NCBI RefSeq assembly: GCF_019112545.1
Contig: NW_025064888.1
Coordinates: forward strand, 641,383 to 705,382
Origin: Guyanagaster necrorhizus
Taxonomy: Eukaryota; Basidiomycota; Agaricomycetes; Agaricales; Physalacriaceae
Direction: 5' to 3'
DNA: 64,000 bases
The notes beneath the pieces were generated by a model, which had not been told where the DNA came from, did no database searches, and saw nothing but the letters and a program-made list of their open reading frames with translations. Position numbers and translations under genes: made by a program. Position 1 is the stretch's first letter. Each line of letters starts with the position of its first letter. Shown piece by piece: positions 28,419-39,655 of the stretch.

Positions 28419-29154
28419 TCATGATTTAGATTCCTGTCCTTCATGAGGCGGCAGTGCCATGTAAAAGTCAAAAATGTCACGTACCAGAGCTTGCACTTCT
28501 GCCTCTAGGGACGCGCACTCTTCCTCCAACTGCTCACGTTTCTTCGTGAGCATATGTAACCGTCTTTGCTCAAGCTTATGCTGCGCCATTGTGCCTGAAG
28601 TGGGTCGAGAGGGTGCTGTTTTCGCGACTTGAACCTGCATGAAATGTCGTTTGTTGTTGACAAAGAAAGGTCGAAGAGCAAAAGCGAACGAACCTTCGCT
28701 TGAAGTTGAGCCTGCTTTCGCTGAAGAGACTTGAGGCCCTGCTCAGCCCGTTCTATGAGTTCATGTATCGCAGGTTCAACTTCATCAATCAGGTCTGATT
28801 TGTACTTCTTCACCGTGCTTTCATCGATAAGGAGAAAGACCTGGATTTGTTGTTCGCGTTTGTTCTTCTGCTGAAGATAGTTGACTTACCCTTTCGTTCC
28901 GCAAAACATTTGCCATTCGCGGGTAGTCATATGTCCCGTTCCTAAGGAGTAACTGTGCTTCGTACGCCTACACAAAGTTAGAGCGGTTCGTCTGAAATAA
29001 GAGGTCTGACCTCCTCACAGCAGTCCTCCATGGTCGCGACGCATTCGGCTAGATTAGGCGGACATATTGCTTGTATTTCACCTTTGTATATTTCCGGTCC
29101 ACTGGCGAAAACAGATTCCCTGGCTTTCAGGTTTGCACGCGAAAGACGGGACAT
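28419..29154 (-). CDS. SPC19: DASH complex subunit Spc19
   Basis: Kinetochore protein of the fungal DASH/Dam1 ring that couples kinetochores to microtubules. Four exons: 29154-29011, 28967-28890, 28840-28694 and 28634-28419, giving 194 residues. The family core is clear: CVATMEDCCEE, AYEAQLLLRNGTYDYPRM, VFLLIDESTVKKYK and EIxxHELIERAEQGLK-like helix. A long coiled coil follows (KLEQRRLHMLTKKREQLEEE). The end FYMALPP is slightly longer than in yeasts. The gene is convergent with the gephyrin-type gene, 261 bp apart. Confidence 0.93.
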
Positions 29155-30486
29155 GGAAGTTATGGTTAAGGTAACGCGGGCCGACGACCCCTGCCACTGC
29201 CGTCCGTTGTATTCAATCTCCGCTTAAATGCGGTATAAAGCTTATTCGGGTAGGTTTTTTTTCTTTCTTCAAGTGTCCGACTCAACCATCGAAGCGTCAG
29301 CTCTAGCGGCAGGCGTTAACTCGTCTGTATGGCGTTCTTACTTTCATAGTTGAGGGAGCGAAGGTGTGCCCTTCGGGGTGGCACTCACGAGAAGGAGCAA
29401 CGCCATCTAGCTCGCTCTGTGTTCAAGACCACCTCAGTGTTGACTTGGATGTAGGGTTTGATGTAGGGTGGTGCGTGTGTCGTCATATTCCTGTATCCTG
29501 CCGTACCCCGCCTCGGGGCGTGCTACTATGTGGCTTTGACGGTCTGGTAAAACCATGACGAAGACATCTATTCTACTTTTTTGTCGTTATCCTGTTCAAT
29601 GTACAGCTTGCATTATTTAGTGAAAGATTACCTGTGAGAAGGGGTACTGAAAGGACAAGAATATCATACACAGGGCAATGAAGGCGATGTTCGTGCCGAT
29701 ATCTGTGTGGTGACTGTACGGAGTTCTTGCCCGGAGAGTTTTTCTGGTAATACATTAAACTCGCCAATTGCCTTCTTGATGATAATTAACTCACTCATGG
29801 TCCATGTAGGTCGGAGCACACAATAATCAACTTCTATCCTAACAAGATACTCATGGACTTTACCAGCTGCAGGACCTCCTGGTTCTATGATGCTCGTGCT
29901 CAACAGTCTTCCCTTCCCTCGACAATCTAATCTGTGATTCTGAACACTTTCATCGAAAGTACCATATCCATTCCTCTGCTTTTGACCATGGTATTGCATA
30001 TCCCAGTGTCCAGCCAATCGAATCGACGGCTGGGAAACTCGTCTATAGGATCTTTAGCGGAATAGTTTACTTCTGTCTTTCAGGAGGCGCGTAAGGCAGG
30101 AAGCAGTTTTTTCTTTACCACCAGTGATGAGAACCGTCATCGTGCTTGCGTTTCACTGTGATCCATGTTCTAGTCCTTTTTAAGAGCACTTGCTCACTTG
30201 TCCCGTCAGCACACATCAAATAATGGTCAAGTAATTCATTGTATTAATCGGTCTTGCGGTTTATGTGTCCCGTCGGCACACCAAATATGGAGCACCTTCG
30301 TAATGGCGCAACTCAAATCGGCCCATAGCCAGTCATTTGGGATCAGTAACAACGAGAAAGGTAGTAATCTGGGCAAAGCCATCCCTTTCATTCTCGGCTA
30401 TGACTGAAGGATGTGACTCAACCATGGCAGCACGATATCATGTTACTTATATACAAGACGGAAACTCGGCACCATTGACACCAGTA
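29155..30486. other. Intergenic with one reductase remnant
   Basis: Apart from the NmrA-like scrap at 29802-29915 nothing supportable was found. Frames such as 29364-29558 and 30198-30407 look random. Confidence 0.45.
29802..29915 (-). pseudogene. Remnant of an NmrA-like NAD(P)-binding reductase
   Basis: The minus frame reads [19 protein letters not shown]...[10 protein letters not shown]. It matches the middle of fungal NmrA/isoflavone-reductase-like or ergot-type dehydrogenases (typically SSSxIExGGPAMGKVHEYL...YTVLRPTWF). The Rossmann start (TGGTG-type) and the C-terminal half are missing on either side, and no exon with them was found within 1 kb. I take it as a decayed fragment. Confidence 0.5.
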
Positions 30487-31157
30487 ATGACTTTGACAAC
30501 ATCCCACTCAACGATCGACTATCTCTTAGACGAAGCCAACATCCATGATACTGTCACCAAGATGGTCACTCGTTTTATCATGTCCCTGAACACCTGCACT
30601 CACTGTCGAGTCAGATGCTCTACGTTGATCTCCTGCGTTGGGATGACATCGACAAAGAAGTGTTCACTGACAACATATGCGTGGATTACACCGGTCTGTT
30701 AGGTGGCGAGGCTACTGATGTGACAAGAAAAGAACAAATCGAATTATGGAAAAGATCTATCGGAGGGCTGGAGAAAACTCAGCATATAACGACGTATGCT
30801 TTTGCCCCTACCTTCTTCCCAGCCATAGTTCGTAGAAATACAGATCACTCCTCATAGACCTGCCCCAGCCTGGTTCCGTCCCACCTCCGACAAATGTACC
30901 GGTTACTGCTAACGTCGCAACTACGCTTGTTCTGAAAGCCGGCGAAAAAACTCTTGTACAGAACGGGGTGAGCATCTCGCTGACGCTATTTTAATATTTG
31001 TGCGCGTAAAAGGTGAACTCGTATCTAGGATCACTACTTCTTAGAAGTCTCACGAATTACCCGGTCGCATGGTGGTAATCCTTGGCGAATCTCAAGCCTC
31101 AAATTCGACAAGATATACTCTGCGGACAATAAGGACCTTCACAACAGTAAAGACTAG
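30487..31157 (+). CDS. SnoaL-like (NTF2-fold) protein
   Basis: Four exons: 30487-30564, 30615-30793, 30844-30967 and 31029-31157, giving 169 residues. The sequence follows the fungal SnoaL-like pattern: IDYLLDEANIHDTVTKM, YVDLLRWDDIDKEVF, CVDYTGLLGGEATDVTRKEQ, LEKTQHITTSLLIDLPQPG, then PVTANVATTLVLKAGEK, and WRISSLKF near the end. This fold houses a small hydrophobic pocket and serves as cyclase, isomerase or ligand binder. The true reaction is not predictable. The start was set at ATG 30487 because the family begins a few residues before the first helix. An in-frame ATG at 30424 would add 21 residues. Confidence 0.85.
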
Positions 31158-31862
31158 TTGAACCGTGTCATAGCTCAGACGATGGGTGCCACTGGGGGAA
31201 TATAATAGCTCCTGGAGCTTCAGCGTTGAATTTGACCGAAGTGATCTTCGCCCAGTTATAAATAGTGGCTATAATATCAGAACGTTCTTCAAGGGACGGG
31301 AGTATTCAGGAGAACAGATGAAAACAACGCAATCGAACTTGGCATGATAATGAGTTATATATGTCGCGCACGCGGCGCTACGTCGTAGACTCGAATCAGT
31401 CCCCGGAAACTTGATGACAGTCGATTAAGTGCACAACTTTGGGTACACTATCACAGAGTGTCAAAGGGACTGGCCCAAGTCTACCTACGTGGCTCAGCGA
31501 GATGATCATTATTTTTGCACGCACGAGTCCCATCCTTCACCACGGCAAACGGGACAGGCACTGTCTTGGGGAACAAAGCGAGAAGAATGTTTCTTCCATT
31601 GTAGACTCTCAATTCTTGAAGTATGGCCATATATACGAAGATGAGTATGGCTATCCAGTGGGCAACAACACGCCGGTTCAAATAAGACGTGCAAGCAGAG
31701 GCCTTATCCAGCCCACAAAGTAGATGTCCCTTGGGAGAGCGAGCATGCTGAACATCTAAAAGTGACAACACTTAAAGCAATAAACAAGCAGTTGTAATGT
31801 CGTATATTGTACATCTATGAGTAACAAAGCAGGGGCAATAAGCATGTTCCATCAATAACCCA
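31158..31862. other. Intergenic, no gene seen
   Basis: Only short overlapping frames on both strands (31429-31771), without family resemblance or splice structure. Confidence 0.5.
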
Positions 31863-33009
31863 TTACTTCTTCGATTTTCGCTGCTTAGTGGCTGGCTTCG
31901 AGCCACGGGACCCCGTTTCCGTGCTGGTACCTGAAGCAGGGGGAGAAACAGGTTGCGAAACAGGTTCTGTCCTCTGTACCGCCTGCTGTGGAGGATTTCG
32001 GTGCATGAGGCCAATTAATAGCGATCCCACTGTCCCAGACAATATCAAGAGAATAAAGCTAGGAAGTCGGACGATCACGTTGTAGACTTTGGTCATCCAA
32101 GTGGCAAAGAAGTCCATGATGTACTCCCTAGAGCAAGACAAGCTGAGCTGGGAGGGAAATACAGTAGGAACGAACTACCTTTCGCCGCCCGGTGCAAATG
32201 CGCTCTTCCATGGCGGAGTACTCTTCCAAGCCTCTGCTAGAAGGAAGTCACGGAAAGCTCCATCTCGCAAACGGATGTTCTGGGCTCGGTAGAAGCGCAA
32301 CGTCTGCCCACGATCTGTCAGAACGACAATGAAAGGTGCCCTACATATATTCAAGCTATGAGAAAGAATAACACCGGTGAAATAACTCACTGCCACACGG
32401 CCCATTTTGTCGTGATGTAGGTGACATTGAAATAATCAATCCGGCCCCAACGTACATTTGGGAGATCTCCACCGATGAGAGTCTGGTTGTATGCTTCATC
32501 AAACGCCTCATCAACGAACGTTGATATTCCGGTCTGTCGTGATGCGCTGCCAGAACTACGTGATGCACTGTTAGCACGTACACGGGGATGAATACGGTGG
32601 TGACGAACATCAGCAACGCCCAAATGCGTTCCTCCGCCTCCTCTTCCGTAAGCTCTTCGTTGACAATCATTTCCTCATAATTTTCGTCTGTGATAAGAGG
32701 AATCCGGTTGTCCCAAGGGAGCACCTCAGCAGCTTCCAATCTTTCCGTTATGTTAATCCCAAATCGCGAAAAAAGAGCCACCGCTGGCTCAGAAGTAAGC
32801 CAAGTCTTCGCCTCGAAGAGACGCAGCAGGTCACTAGGACGTAGTGGAGCTGATTTCTCTTGTGAATGAGCAGAAAAGGGCGCGGAAGTGGGAACGGGAG
32901 CCTCAGAAGGTATAGCCTGGCCTGGTCTCCATCCTTCTGAGAAATACTGCGCCCTGGCGAGAGAAGCACTGCAGACCAATGCGATCCAGTAGACGCCGAA
33001 AGATTTCAT
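31863..33009 (-). CDS. Secretory-pathway thioredoxin-like membrane protein
   Basis: Four exons: 33009-32582, 32546-32391, 32340-32179 and 32127-31863, giving 336 residues. It starts with the signal peptide MKSFGVYWIALVCSASLARA. The middle has a thioredoxin-fold pattern without a CxxC: STFVDEAFDEAYN, VRWGRIDYFNVT, then APFIVVLTDRGQTLRFYRA with the cis-Pro region. PPWKSAFAPGGEREYIMDF follows. Near the C-terminus is one membrane helix (LPSFILLILSGTVGSLLIGLM) and a basic KQRKSKK tail that could act as ER retrieval signal. The first intron is only 35 nt in the model used. A longer alternative donor upstream (GTTGCT) would remove about 10 residues. The lack of CxxC argues against redox catalysis and for a chaperone-like role. 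Confidence 0.75.
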
Positions 33010-33257
33010 GGTGGAGGCAGATAATGCAACGTAGCCATGTGGTCGCCGACGCTATTTCCGGTGGCCGCGATCAGAAGATTTGGACGTGTTGCCTGATTGG
33101 GTTTCACTCGTTCTCCACGTATTCTTATCAACTGCCGAGGTTGTTCTTGTCTATAGGCTCTTTCCCCGTCTTTATTACTGGCAACAAGAGCCTCCAATAC
33201 GACTAAATCGCTGGCAGCAGCATAGCGCCACCTAGCCGTGCTCATTTGGCAGGAACA

Positions 33258-35650
33258 ATGCTCCAAACTTTCCACTCACACGCGCTTCTGGTGCTGGGAT
33301 ATATGTTACTGTATTCGTCTTTTTCTCGTGCCGCTCCAACAGATAGTCAGTGCAATTCTTGTTCTCTGGTTCCCAGGTCGTTACTGACCACGTCGACGTA
33401 CAGTTCCCTCCGCAGCATCCTTCTATGTGCCGTCCTTGCCCGACATACACCAAGATCCAGATCATCCGTTGAAGATATATGCGGGGCATCTTTCGTCTGA
33501 CCCAAAAGCTGCTACGGTGCCGGCAACAGACGTGACAGCACACCTGTATTTCGTACTTGTCAAAAACCGAAGAACAGCGGACCGAGACAGAGTTATTTTT
33601 TGGTTCAACGTGCGTCGTTAAGTAGCCGCTAGATACACATTCAACTGATAGCAAGTAGGGAGGGCCTGGCTGCTCGTCTTTTGATGGACTTATGATGGAG
33701 AACGGGCCTTGGAGGATGGACGGCAAGGGCGGTTTCAAGACGGTGGAAGGCGGCTGGGAAGAATACACCACTATGGTTTATGGTAAATCTTCTCCTTGTC
33801 TTGCACAATCAATCTGAACTCTTACTTCTAGTCGACCAGCCCGCTGGGACTGGTTTCTCTTATACGAGCACTGATTCATATGTCCACACTTTAGACCAGG
33901 CCTCAGAGCAACTAATAGAATTCATGCGCAATTTTTATAAAGTATTCCCGGAGTATCTGCGGTCAGATGTACGCTCCTTAGATTTCGCATACTTCAAATC
34001 TCACGTCTTTCCAGACATACCTCGCCGGCGAGAGCTACGCCGGACAATATATACCGTATTTTGGTGCGCGACGCAGCCTTCTTGTTCGCGTTCTTACTCA
34101 GCCTATGGCTGGCTAGCCGATGCCATTTTGAATTCGAATCTCGGCGTACCCCTAAAAGGTGCTGCAATAGGCAACGGCTGGATAGATGCGAGCTCGCAGT
34201 ACCCCTCTTACATTGACTTTATGGTTAAGGTTGGCATATTGGAAGAAAACTCGGATGTAAGCGTCTCATGCTGAACCTACCATGACGCTATATTCACGTA
34301 TATGTAGGCTTGGAAAGAGGCGCGGAAGCAAACGGACGACTGTATACAGGCCATGAAAGGCATAAGCGGCACTGAGCCCATTGTTGTAGATGAATGTGAA
34401 GGTCTGCTATTAGAAGTGTCAAAGGTGCGGAGACGCGTGTAAGTTTCCTTTTTCTTGGTTATGGCCATTTATTCAACACTAGCAGTGCGGATGGAAAGGA
34501 GATGTGCATGAACATTTACGATGTACGACTTGACGATACCTACCCTGCTTGTGGAATGAACTGGCCTCCAGACATAAAGCCGGTCACAAATTATCTAGAT
34601 GTATGTCCTAGGTTGATTTATACTCGTTTAGGGTATGAAATTGACAGTGCTTGCAGCGCGCCGATGTTGTACGTGCCCTCCATGCAGAGGACCATTCTAC
34701 TTCGTGGACCGAATGCCGAGGTCGTGTTCACACAGAACTGAAAGAAAAGAACCTAAATTCATCGATCACTGTTCTTCCGAGTGTGATAGAGAGAATACCT
34801 GTTCTCATATTTGCTGGGGACCAAGACATGATATGTAACCACATTGGCCTCGAGTCGATGATTGCAACTATGACTTGGAGTGGAGCAACAGGCCTTGGGG
34901 TACGCCTAAATGTCATGAGAAGAATTTGTTACTCATGCGAGCATCCATACAGACAGTGCAGACGCAATCTTGGACAGTAGATGGAAGCCCTGCTGGCACA
35001 TGGGTCAGCTCAAGGAATCTAACCTACGCGAAGGTGGACTCAACTCTACTACTGATTTCCATAGACATTGACGGGATCTATATAGGTATTCGACACCTCA
35101 CATATGGCACCATTCGATGCACCAAATGTAGTGCATGATATGATACTACGATTCATGGGTGTCGATTTCTCCCGAATCTTCGAAGGCTCGGCGCGTATTC
35201 CAAGCAGTATCGGGGACAACGCCAAACCACTTTTTACGGATAAGACTGAGGAGGCACCAGCACCCATATCAACGAAAACGCCCGAGCAAGACAAGGCTAT
35301 GTGGGAAGGTGCGTTACCCTTCTTCCATACTCTCCCCATCCGAGTCCTTACAGTCGACAGCTTACTATAATGCTGGTTCAGCAGCCCTTGTTCTCGTTCT
35401 CATATGTCTCGTCGTCGTCGGTTGCTTGTGGTGTAGAATGGGGAACAAGCGCAAATTGCGTCTACCGATGAACAACCGAGGCGAAGAAGAGAGCATACCG
35501 CTCAATGCTCCCCTGGAAGATGAGAATGGCGATGAAGGCGCGTATAGACAACGAAAAGGGAAAGAACGTGCCGTCGAGCCTCTGGAGCCACCGATATTTG
35601 AGTTGGGGGACAGTGATGAAGAGGAGGATTATCATAAGGGGAACCAATAA
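33258..35650 (+). CDS. KEX1: KEX1-type serine carboxypeptidase
   Basis: Trans-Golgi S10 carboxypeptidase that trims C-terminal Lys and Arg from peptides cut by Kex2. Twelve exons: 33258-33345, 33404-33609, 33659-33782, 33832-33968, 34015-34063, 34117-34256, 34308-34438, 34486-34600, 34657-34899, 34953-35033, 35086-35308 and 35361-35650, giving 608 residues. Signal peptide at residues 1-25. Landmarks are [14 protein letters not shown] (oxyanion hole), [11 protein letters not shown], catalytic Ser192 in AGESYAG, Asp387 in AGDQDMICN and His444 in [10 protein letters not shown] membrane helix ([16 protein letters not shown], about residue 520) and an acidic cytosolic tail identify it as KEX1 rather than vacuolar CPY. 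The acceptor at 35361 is the second of two nearby AGs, needed for frame. Confidence 0.95.
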
Positions 35651-35803
35651 TCGGTCGGGGTTTTCTGTATAGTGGATTATTATAATTTGTTATTTTCACT
35701 CACGAATCATTGATTTGTGAGCTGGTTCGCCCTCAAGGTTCGCAGTCCCATTAACCAATTTTTATACTCCCAGACGTTACGAGGAGATGGTTCCATGGTC
35801 ATT

Positions 35804-36092
35804 TCAGGGACAGACGAAGATTCCCGCTGTACCACGTTTTCCAATACCAACATTGGCACCTGTGGTCCATTTGAATGAGCTTAGAAGTACCACAAGAAGG
35901 GCAGACATACGGATATAAGTGGTGTCAGCTATTTCGCGGGCGACTATAGCGGGAGGGAGCGGTCGCATCTGCTGAAACAGTCAACACAGCACACTCAGAC
36001 AGCCGTCGAGAGAACGAACCACGACGGATAACAGACGCTTGAGTCGTCAAGGATGCGCCAAGCACAAACAACAAGGCAAAGATGGACGTTAT
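35804..36092 (-). pseudogene. Broken copy of the small secreted-protein gene at 49748
   Basis: Aligns by eye with 49748-50053 (SIFALLFVLxASLTTQAS, VIRRGSFSRRLS, TVSADATAP). It has lost its start codon (ATA at 36092-36090 where the other copy has ATG). It has a 4-nt insertion after the codons for DATAP, which shifts the frame, and its upstream TATA box has decayed. The splice donor of the second half is actually better (GTATGT), and the last residues differ from the intact copy (GKRGTAGIFVCP-like). Confidence 0.75.
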
Positions 36093-36785
36093 CCTAAGGA
36101 CCCTTGGACGATATATTGCTGGTACCGGCGCTTCTATTTCTCGAATTTCTAGCACTGAGTTCACTTACGCATATTCATCATCGGATGGTAACTGACTTAT
36201 ATATCGATAGAGTGGGCCAGGATCATCTTCGCATAGACGGTTTATAGTTCGGTGTCTGGCGGTGTCTGCACCCGCGCGAGTTCCTACGACAGACTTCCTC
36301 TCGCACTGTGTGGTTTCGACCCGATTTAGATAATCGCCGCTTTTCTGAGAGATCCATTAGAGACGGATTCGAGGCTTCGGGACGGGTAAATATATGCAGA
36401 CGTGCGCCTTGGATACTTACCTGAGGTATGAACTCCAGTATTCCGTCCGTAAATTTTGGTCTTGGTCTTTGGTAATTTCTAGTTCTGCTTGTCTCTGTGT
36501 TAGGAGCGTAGCTCATTCCTCTCCATCTCTCTTGCCGGTCAGTTTATCCGCGGTGGACGCGGCAGGCATTGTTCATATATTCATGTCTTATTGCAAGCGC
36601 TTCGCATTATTGCAGATTGTTTACGGAACATTCGTATACTAAGACTCGCAAAGAAGCTTGCGTCGCGCATAACCAACCGCAGTACGGAACCTGTCTTATC
36701 TCAGTCCATAATTCAGTCCTGCTTTCTCTTTCTGGTCAGTCTGTCCTAGTTATGTCTGGCCGCCGTTGGAGTCTCTTATTTTTCC
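35820..36785 (-). repeat. Inverted duplication, copy A
   Basis: Read on the minus strand, this ~1 kb matches 49045-49995 on the plus strand with many point differences. Shared blocks include the stretches around 36560-36620, 36430-36510 and the secreted-protein gene. The outer end near 36760-36785 (CTGGCCGCC...TCTCTTATT) matches the complement of 49045-49075. Confidence 0.7.
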
Positions 36786-37060
36786 CATAATGAATCGGAT
36801 TGACCATAGAAAAGAAGCTGCCGAACAAAAGAACCTGAAGGCACCGACCGAAAAAACTACCTTTGGATCGTTTCCAAAGATTGGCGTCTTCTCTTTCGAC
36901 CTAGCGCAGGGGAGCTTATGAACTAGCCAATTCTTTTGCTGGTATTTTCAACTCTTCGATATCAGGGTTTCAGACTGTCTTGTGCAAGGACTCAGCATTG
37001 GACTCAGCCTAGCAAGCATTTCGGATATATCTCATGAAAATTGTAGGGTATGCGTTAGTG
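36786..37060. other. Short region beyond the duplication, no gene
   Basis: Between copy A and the 3' end of the coiled-coil gene. No feature was recognised. Confidence 0.4.
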
Positions 37061-38158
37061 TCAATTGTCTTCCGAATCATAATCATCCGAATCGTCCATT
37101 TCCAGCATCTTTAAATGGAGCGTCACTGAATAGTTCTCCTTGACGCCTTCGATCAGCTGTTGCGCCACAGCCAAGTTCGCCGTCCTCGCGCGGAGAACAG
37201 GAAGGCAAGCACTGAACAAGGGTATTATCTGCGCCCTGGCTGCAGTAGATTCCTCGTTTTCTCCATCATTACCTGGAGGATCCAAGTCAGAGATGCGTGT
37301 TTTCAGCTCAATAGCTTCGTCCTGAAGACGGTCTGATAGAATAGTAAGAAAATGCCGTTGAACAGAAATAGATTACAAACCAAGCTTTTCTAACATCGAG
37401 TTAAGGATAGTCAAAGGCGAAGGGCCCTCAGTGTAATCGAGGTCAAAGTCCTGCGAAGAGATTCTGAGAGCTTCTGATTCACACTCGGTGCATGAATCGC
37501 CATGAGACAGGAACTTTTGCATTATTATTGGTGCTTCCTTCGCGAACTGAGAGACTGTCAGAAATATGCAAGCTGTGAGAAAAGCCAAGGCACCTTATCA
37601 GAGGCAAGCTCGTTATAGAACTCGATCAGTCTTTCAGCTTCAAAGCGAATACGTTCGTCAGATATGTTGGCTTCTTCGGCTTCTAGCTCCTTTGCCTTTG
37701 CCTCCAGGTCTTTCTGTAACAGATGCTTCAGCACATCGCTCACTGACAATGGCAGCGCATACGCACCTTCGCAGCCGCTTCGGCGCCCTTGAAACAGGCG
37801 TCGAGTGTAGAGCTCATGTACATCCAAGGGTATGCCTGGGCTGCGATCTGAAGAGGATCTGAGGTCCTCTCAGGTTCTGGTCCCGCTGGAAGGCTTAAAG
37901 TAGAATTATCGTCCTGGACATTGGCGGGCCTAGAAGGTGAGGATGTGCTTTTTCCCCCTGCATCAGTGCCCTGGGCTTTCTCATCTTCATTCTTCTGCGT
38001 CGTATTCAGAGGCACGTCTTCACGGTGGCTATCAGGTGAAGCAAGCCCTCCTGCCAAGGTTTCAGCCAGCTGAAATAAGGATCCATCGCATAGTCATTAC
38101 CGCCACCATCGGATGAAGACAGAGCCCTGGGTATTGCAGTAGGCGTGGTGTCGGTCAT
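37061..38158 (-). CDS. Unknown acidic coiled-coil protein
   Basis: Five exons in phase: 38158-38101, 38050-37767, 37713-37594, 37546-37381 and 37332-37061, giving 299 residues. The first 90 residues are polar and Ser/Pro/Thr-rich. Two helical blocks follow: YPWMYMSSTLDACFKGAEAA, then KDLEAKAKELEAEEA with ERIRFEAERLIEFYNE. A segment with HGDSCTECESEAL comes next, then LDRLQDEAIELKTRIS and a second helical region. The tail is acidic (EMDDSDDYDSEDN). It resembles a subunit of some coiled-coil complex, but I cannot name it. It is divergent from the acyltransferase gene with only 185 bp between the start codons. Confidence 0.75.
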
Positions 38159-38343
38159 GCCTTGTAGAGGAACACCAGCATTTTTTGGGGCGCGTCAAGT
38201 TCAAACTCCGCGGGTCTCGGGCCGAGGGCAGCACTGTTTAAAGACCCTCCGATTACCCATTGAGCGTGTGCGTACGCTGTATCCCGTTGGCGCAGCGTGC
38301 GATACTGCTCATCCCACTCCTATTCTCTTTTATCCTATAGGCG

Positions 38344-39516
38344 ATGGCGTTCCTCGCAGCAATCATCAAACCACTGGCATACATATCTGTACCCGTCGTT
38401 ATACTCCGGTCGGTCGCTGCTTCGTCTCCCACGGGAAAATACTATGTGCGCCTTGGGATGTATATCGGCACCCTGACGTTCATCGCGACATGGGGTGCCG
38501 CCATCGCAGCGGGAATGTCGCTGGTGAACATGCGATATGACGTGAACATCGTGATTGCACGCTGTTTCTATGCTTTGGCAAGCAAGGTCATGAACATCGA
38601 AATCGAGATAGAAGGACAGGAGCATCTAGTCGCAGAACGCCCATCGGTGCTGATGATAAATCACCAGTCATTTTTGGATATCCTCATCGTCGGCAGGTGA
38701 GCGACTGTTCGTCGCCTTCTGCACAACTCGAATCTAATTGTGACGTAGGCTTATCCCGCGACGCACGTCCATTATGGCCAAGAGCTCTATACGGTGGACT
38801 CCTCTTGGACCTTTCATGATCATGTCTGGCGCTATCTTCGTTGACAGGGGAAATAACGCGCGCGCCGTGAGCTCGCTAAAGGCTGCAGGCCAAACCATGA
38901 AATCAGGTGGTGTGTCTCTATGGATGTATCCAGAAGGGACACGGCATCTTTCCGAACAGAATAACTTGCTCCCGCTGAAAAAGGGCGGCTTCCACCTCGC
39001 GATACAATCCGGGATTCCCATCGTTCCCATCGTCGCGGAAAATTATTGGTGGTTGTATCGGAAGGGTTTTTTCGGGACGGGCAAGATCAAGGTCCGAGGT
39101 GAGCATCTTGTCTTCCGTCCTGGTATTCTATTCTTTACGATATTTGCGTAGCCCTTCCACCGATACAAACAGCAGGTCTAACAACCGAGGACGCCTCTGC
39201 CTTGTCAGTTCGTGTTCATGAACAGATGATGGAGGTTTTAAACGAGATATCAATGAACTCGCCCTCTCAAGAGAAGACAACGAAGAATTCAATTTCGTCA
39301 GCGACTGAGTCTGTAGAAACAACCACCGTGGCAGAAACGAAGCCGTCTGTTGATGTCACTGAAGGAGACTCAGAGAAGACGCCGTTGGCGGTGGCGGGGA
39401 CTCAGACCTCAACGCCCAGCGAGAGTGGAAGTGATAAAGTGAAGGGCGAAGTCAGCGAGACCGGAACGGAAACGGAGGAGGATGAAGGCATGGTTCTGGT
39501 TGGACGACCGGCGTAA
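38344..39516 (+). CDS. SLC1: 1-acyl-sn-glycerol-3-phosphate acyltransferase (LPAAT)
   Basis: ER-membrane enzyme that turns lysophosphatidic acid into phosphatidic acid. Three exons: 38344-38696, 38749-39098 and 39152-39516, giving 355 residues. Two or three N-terminal membrane helices, then the PlsC motifs: NHQSFLD (residues 106-112, the HX4D catalytic pair), GAIFVDRGNN, WMYPEGTRH (acyl-acceptor binding) and IPIVPIVAEN. The last 80 residues are a Ser/Thr/Glu-rich, probably disordered tail not present in bacterial PlsC. It may be a site of phosphorylation. Confidence 0.95.
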
Positions 39517-39655
39517 TGTGGCAGAGTGCAATAGTTATGCTTTCTTTGAAATTCTATTATGAAGACTAGCATTACAATCGAAGACATCAGGCAGTGCCTT
39601 GGTGAGTACATTGTCCTCGACATCATCGTCAGGTCCGACTTTTTTCTTCAGACCC

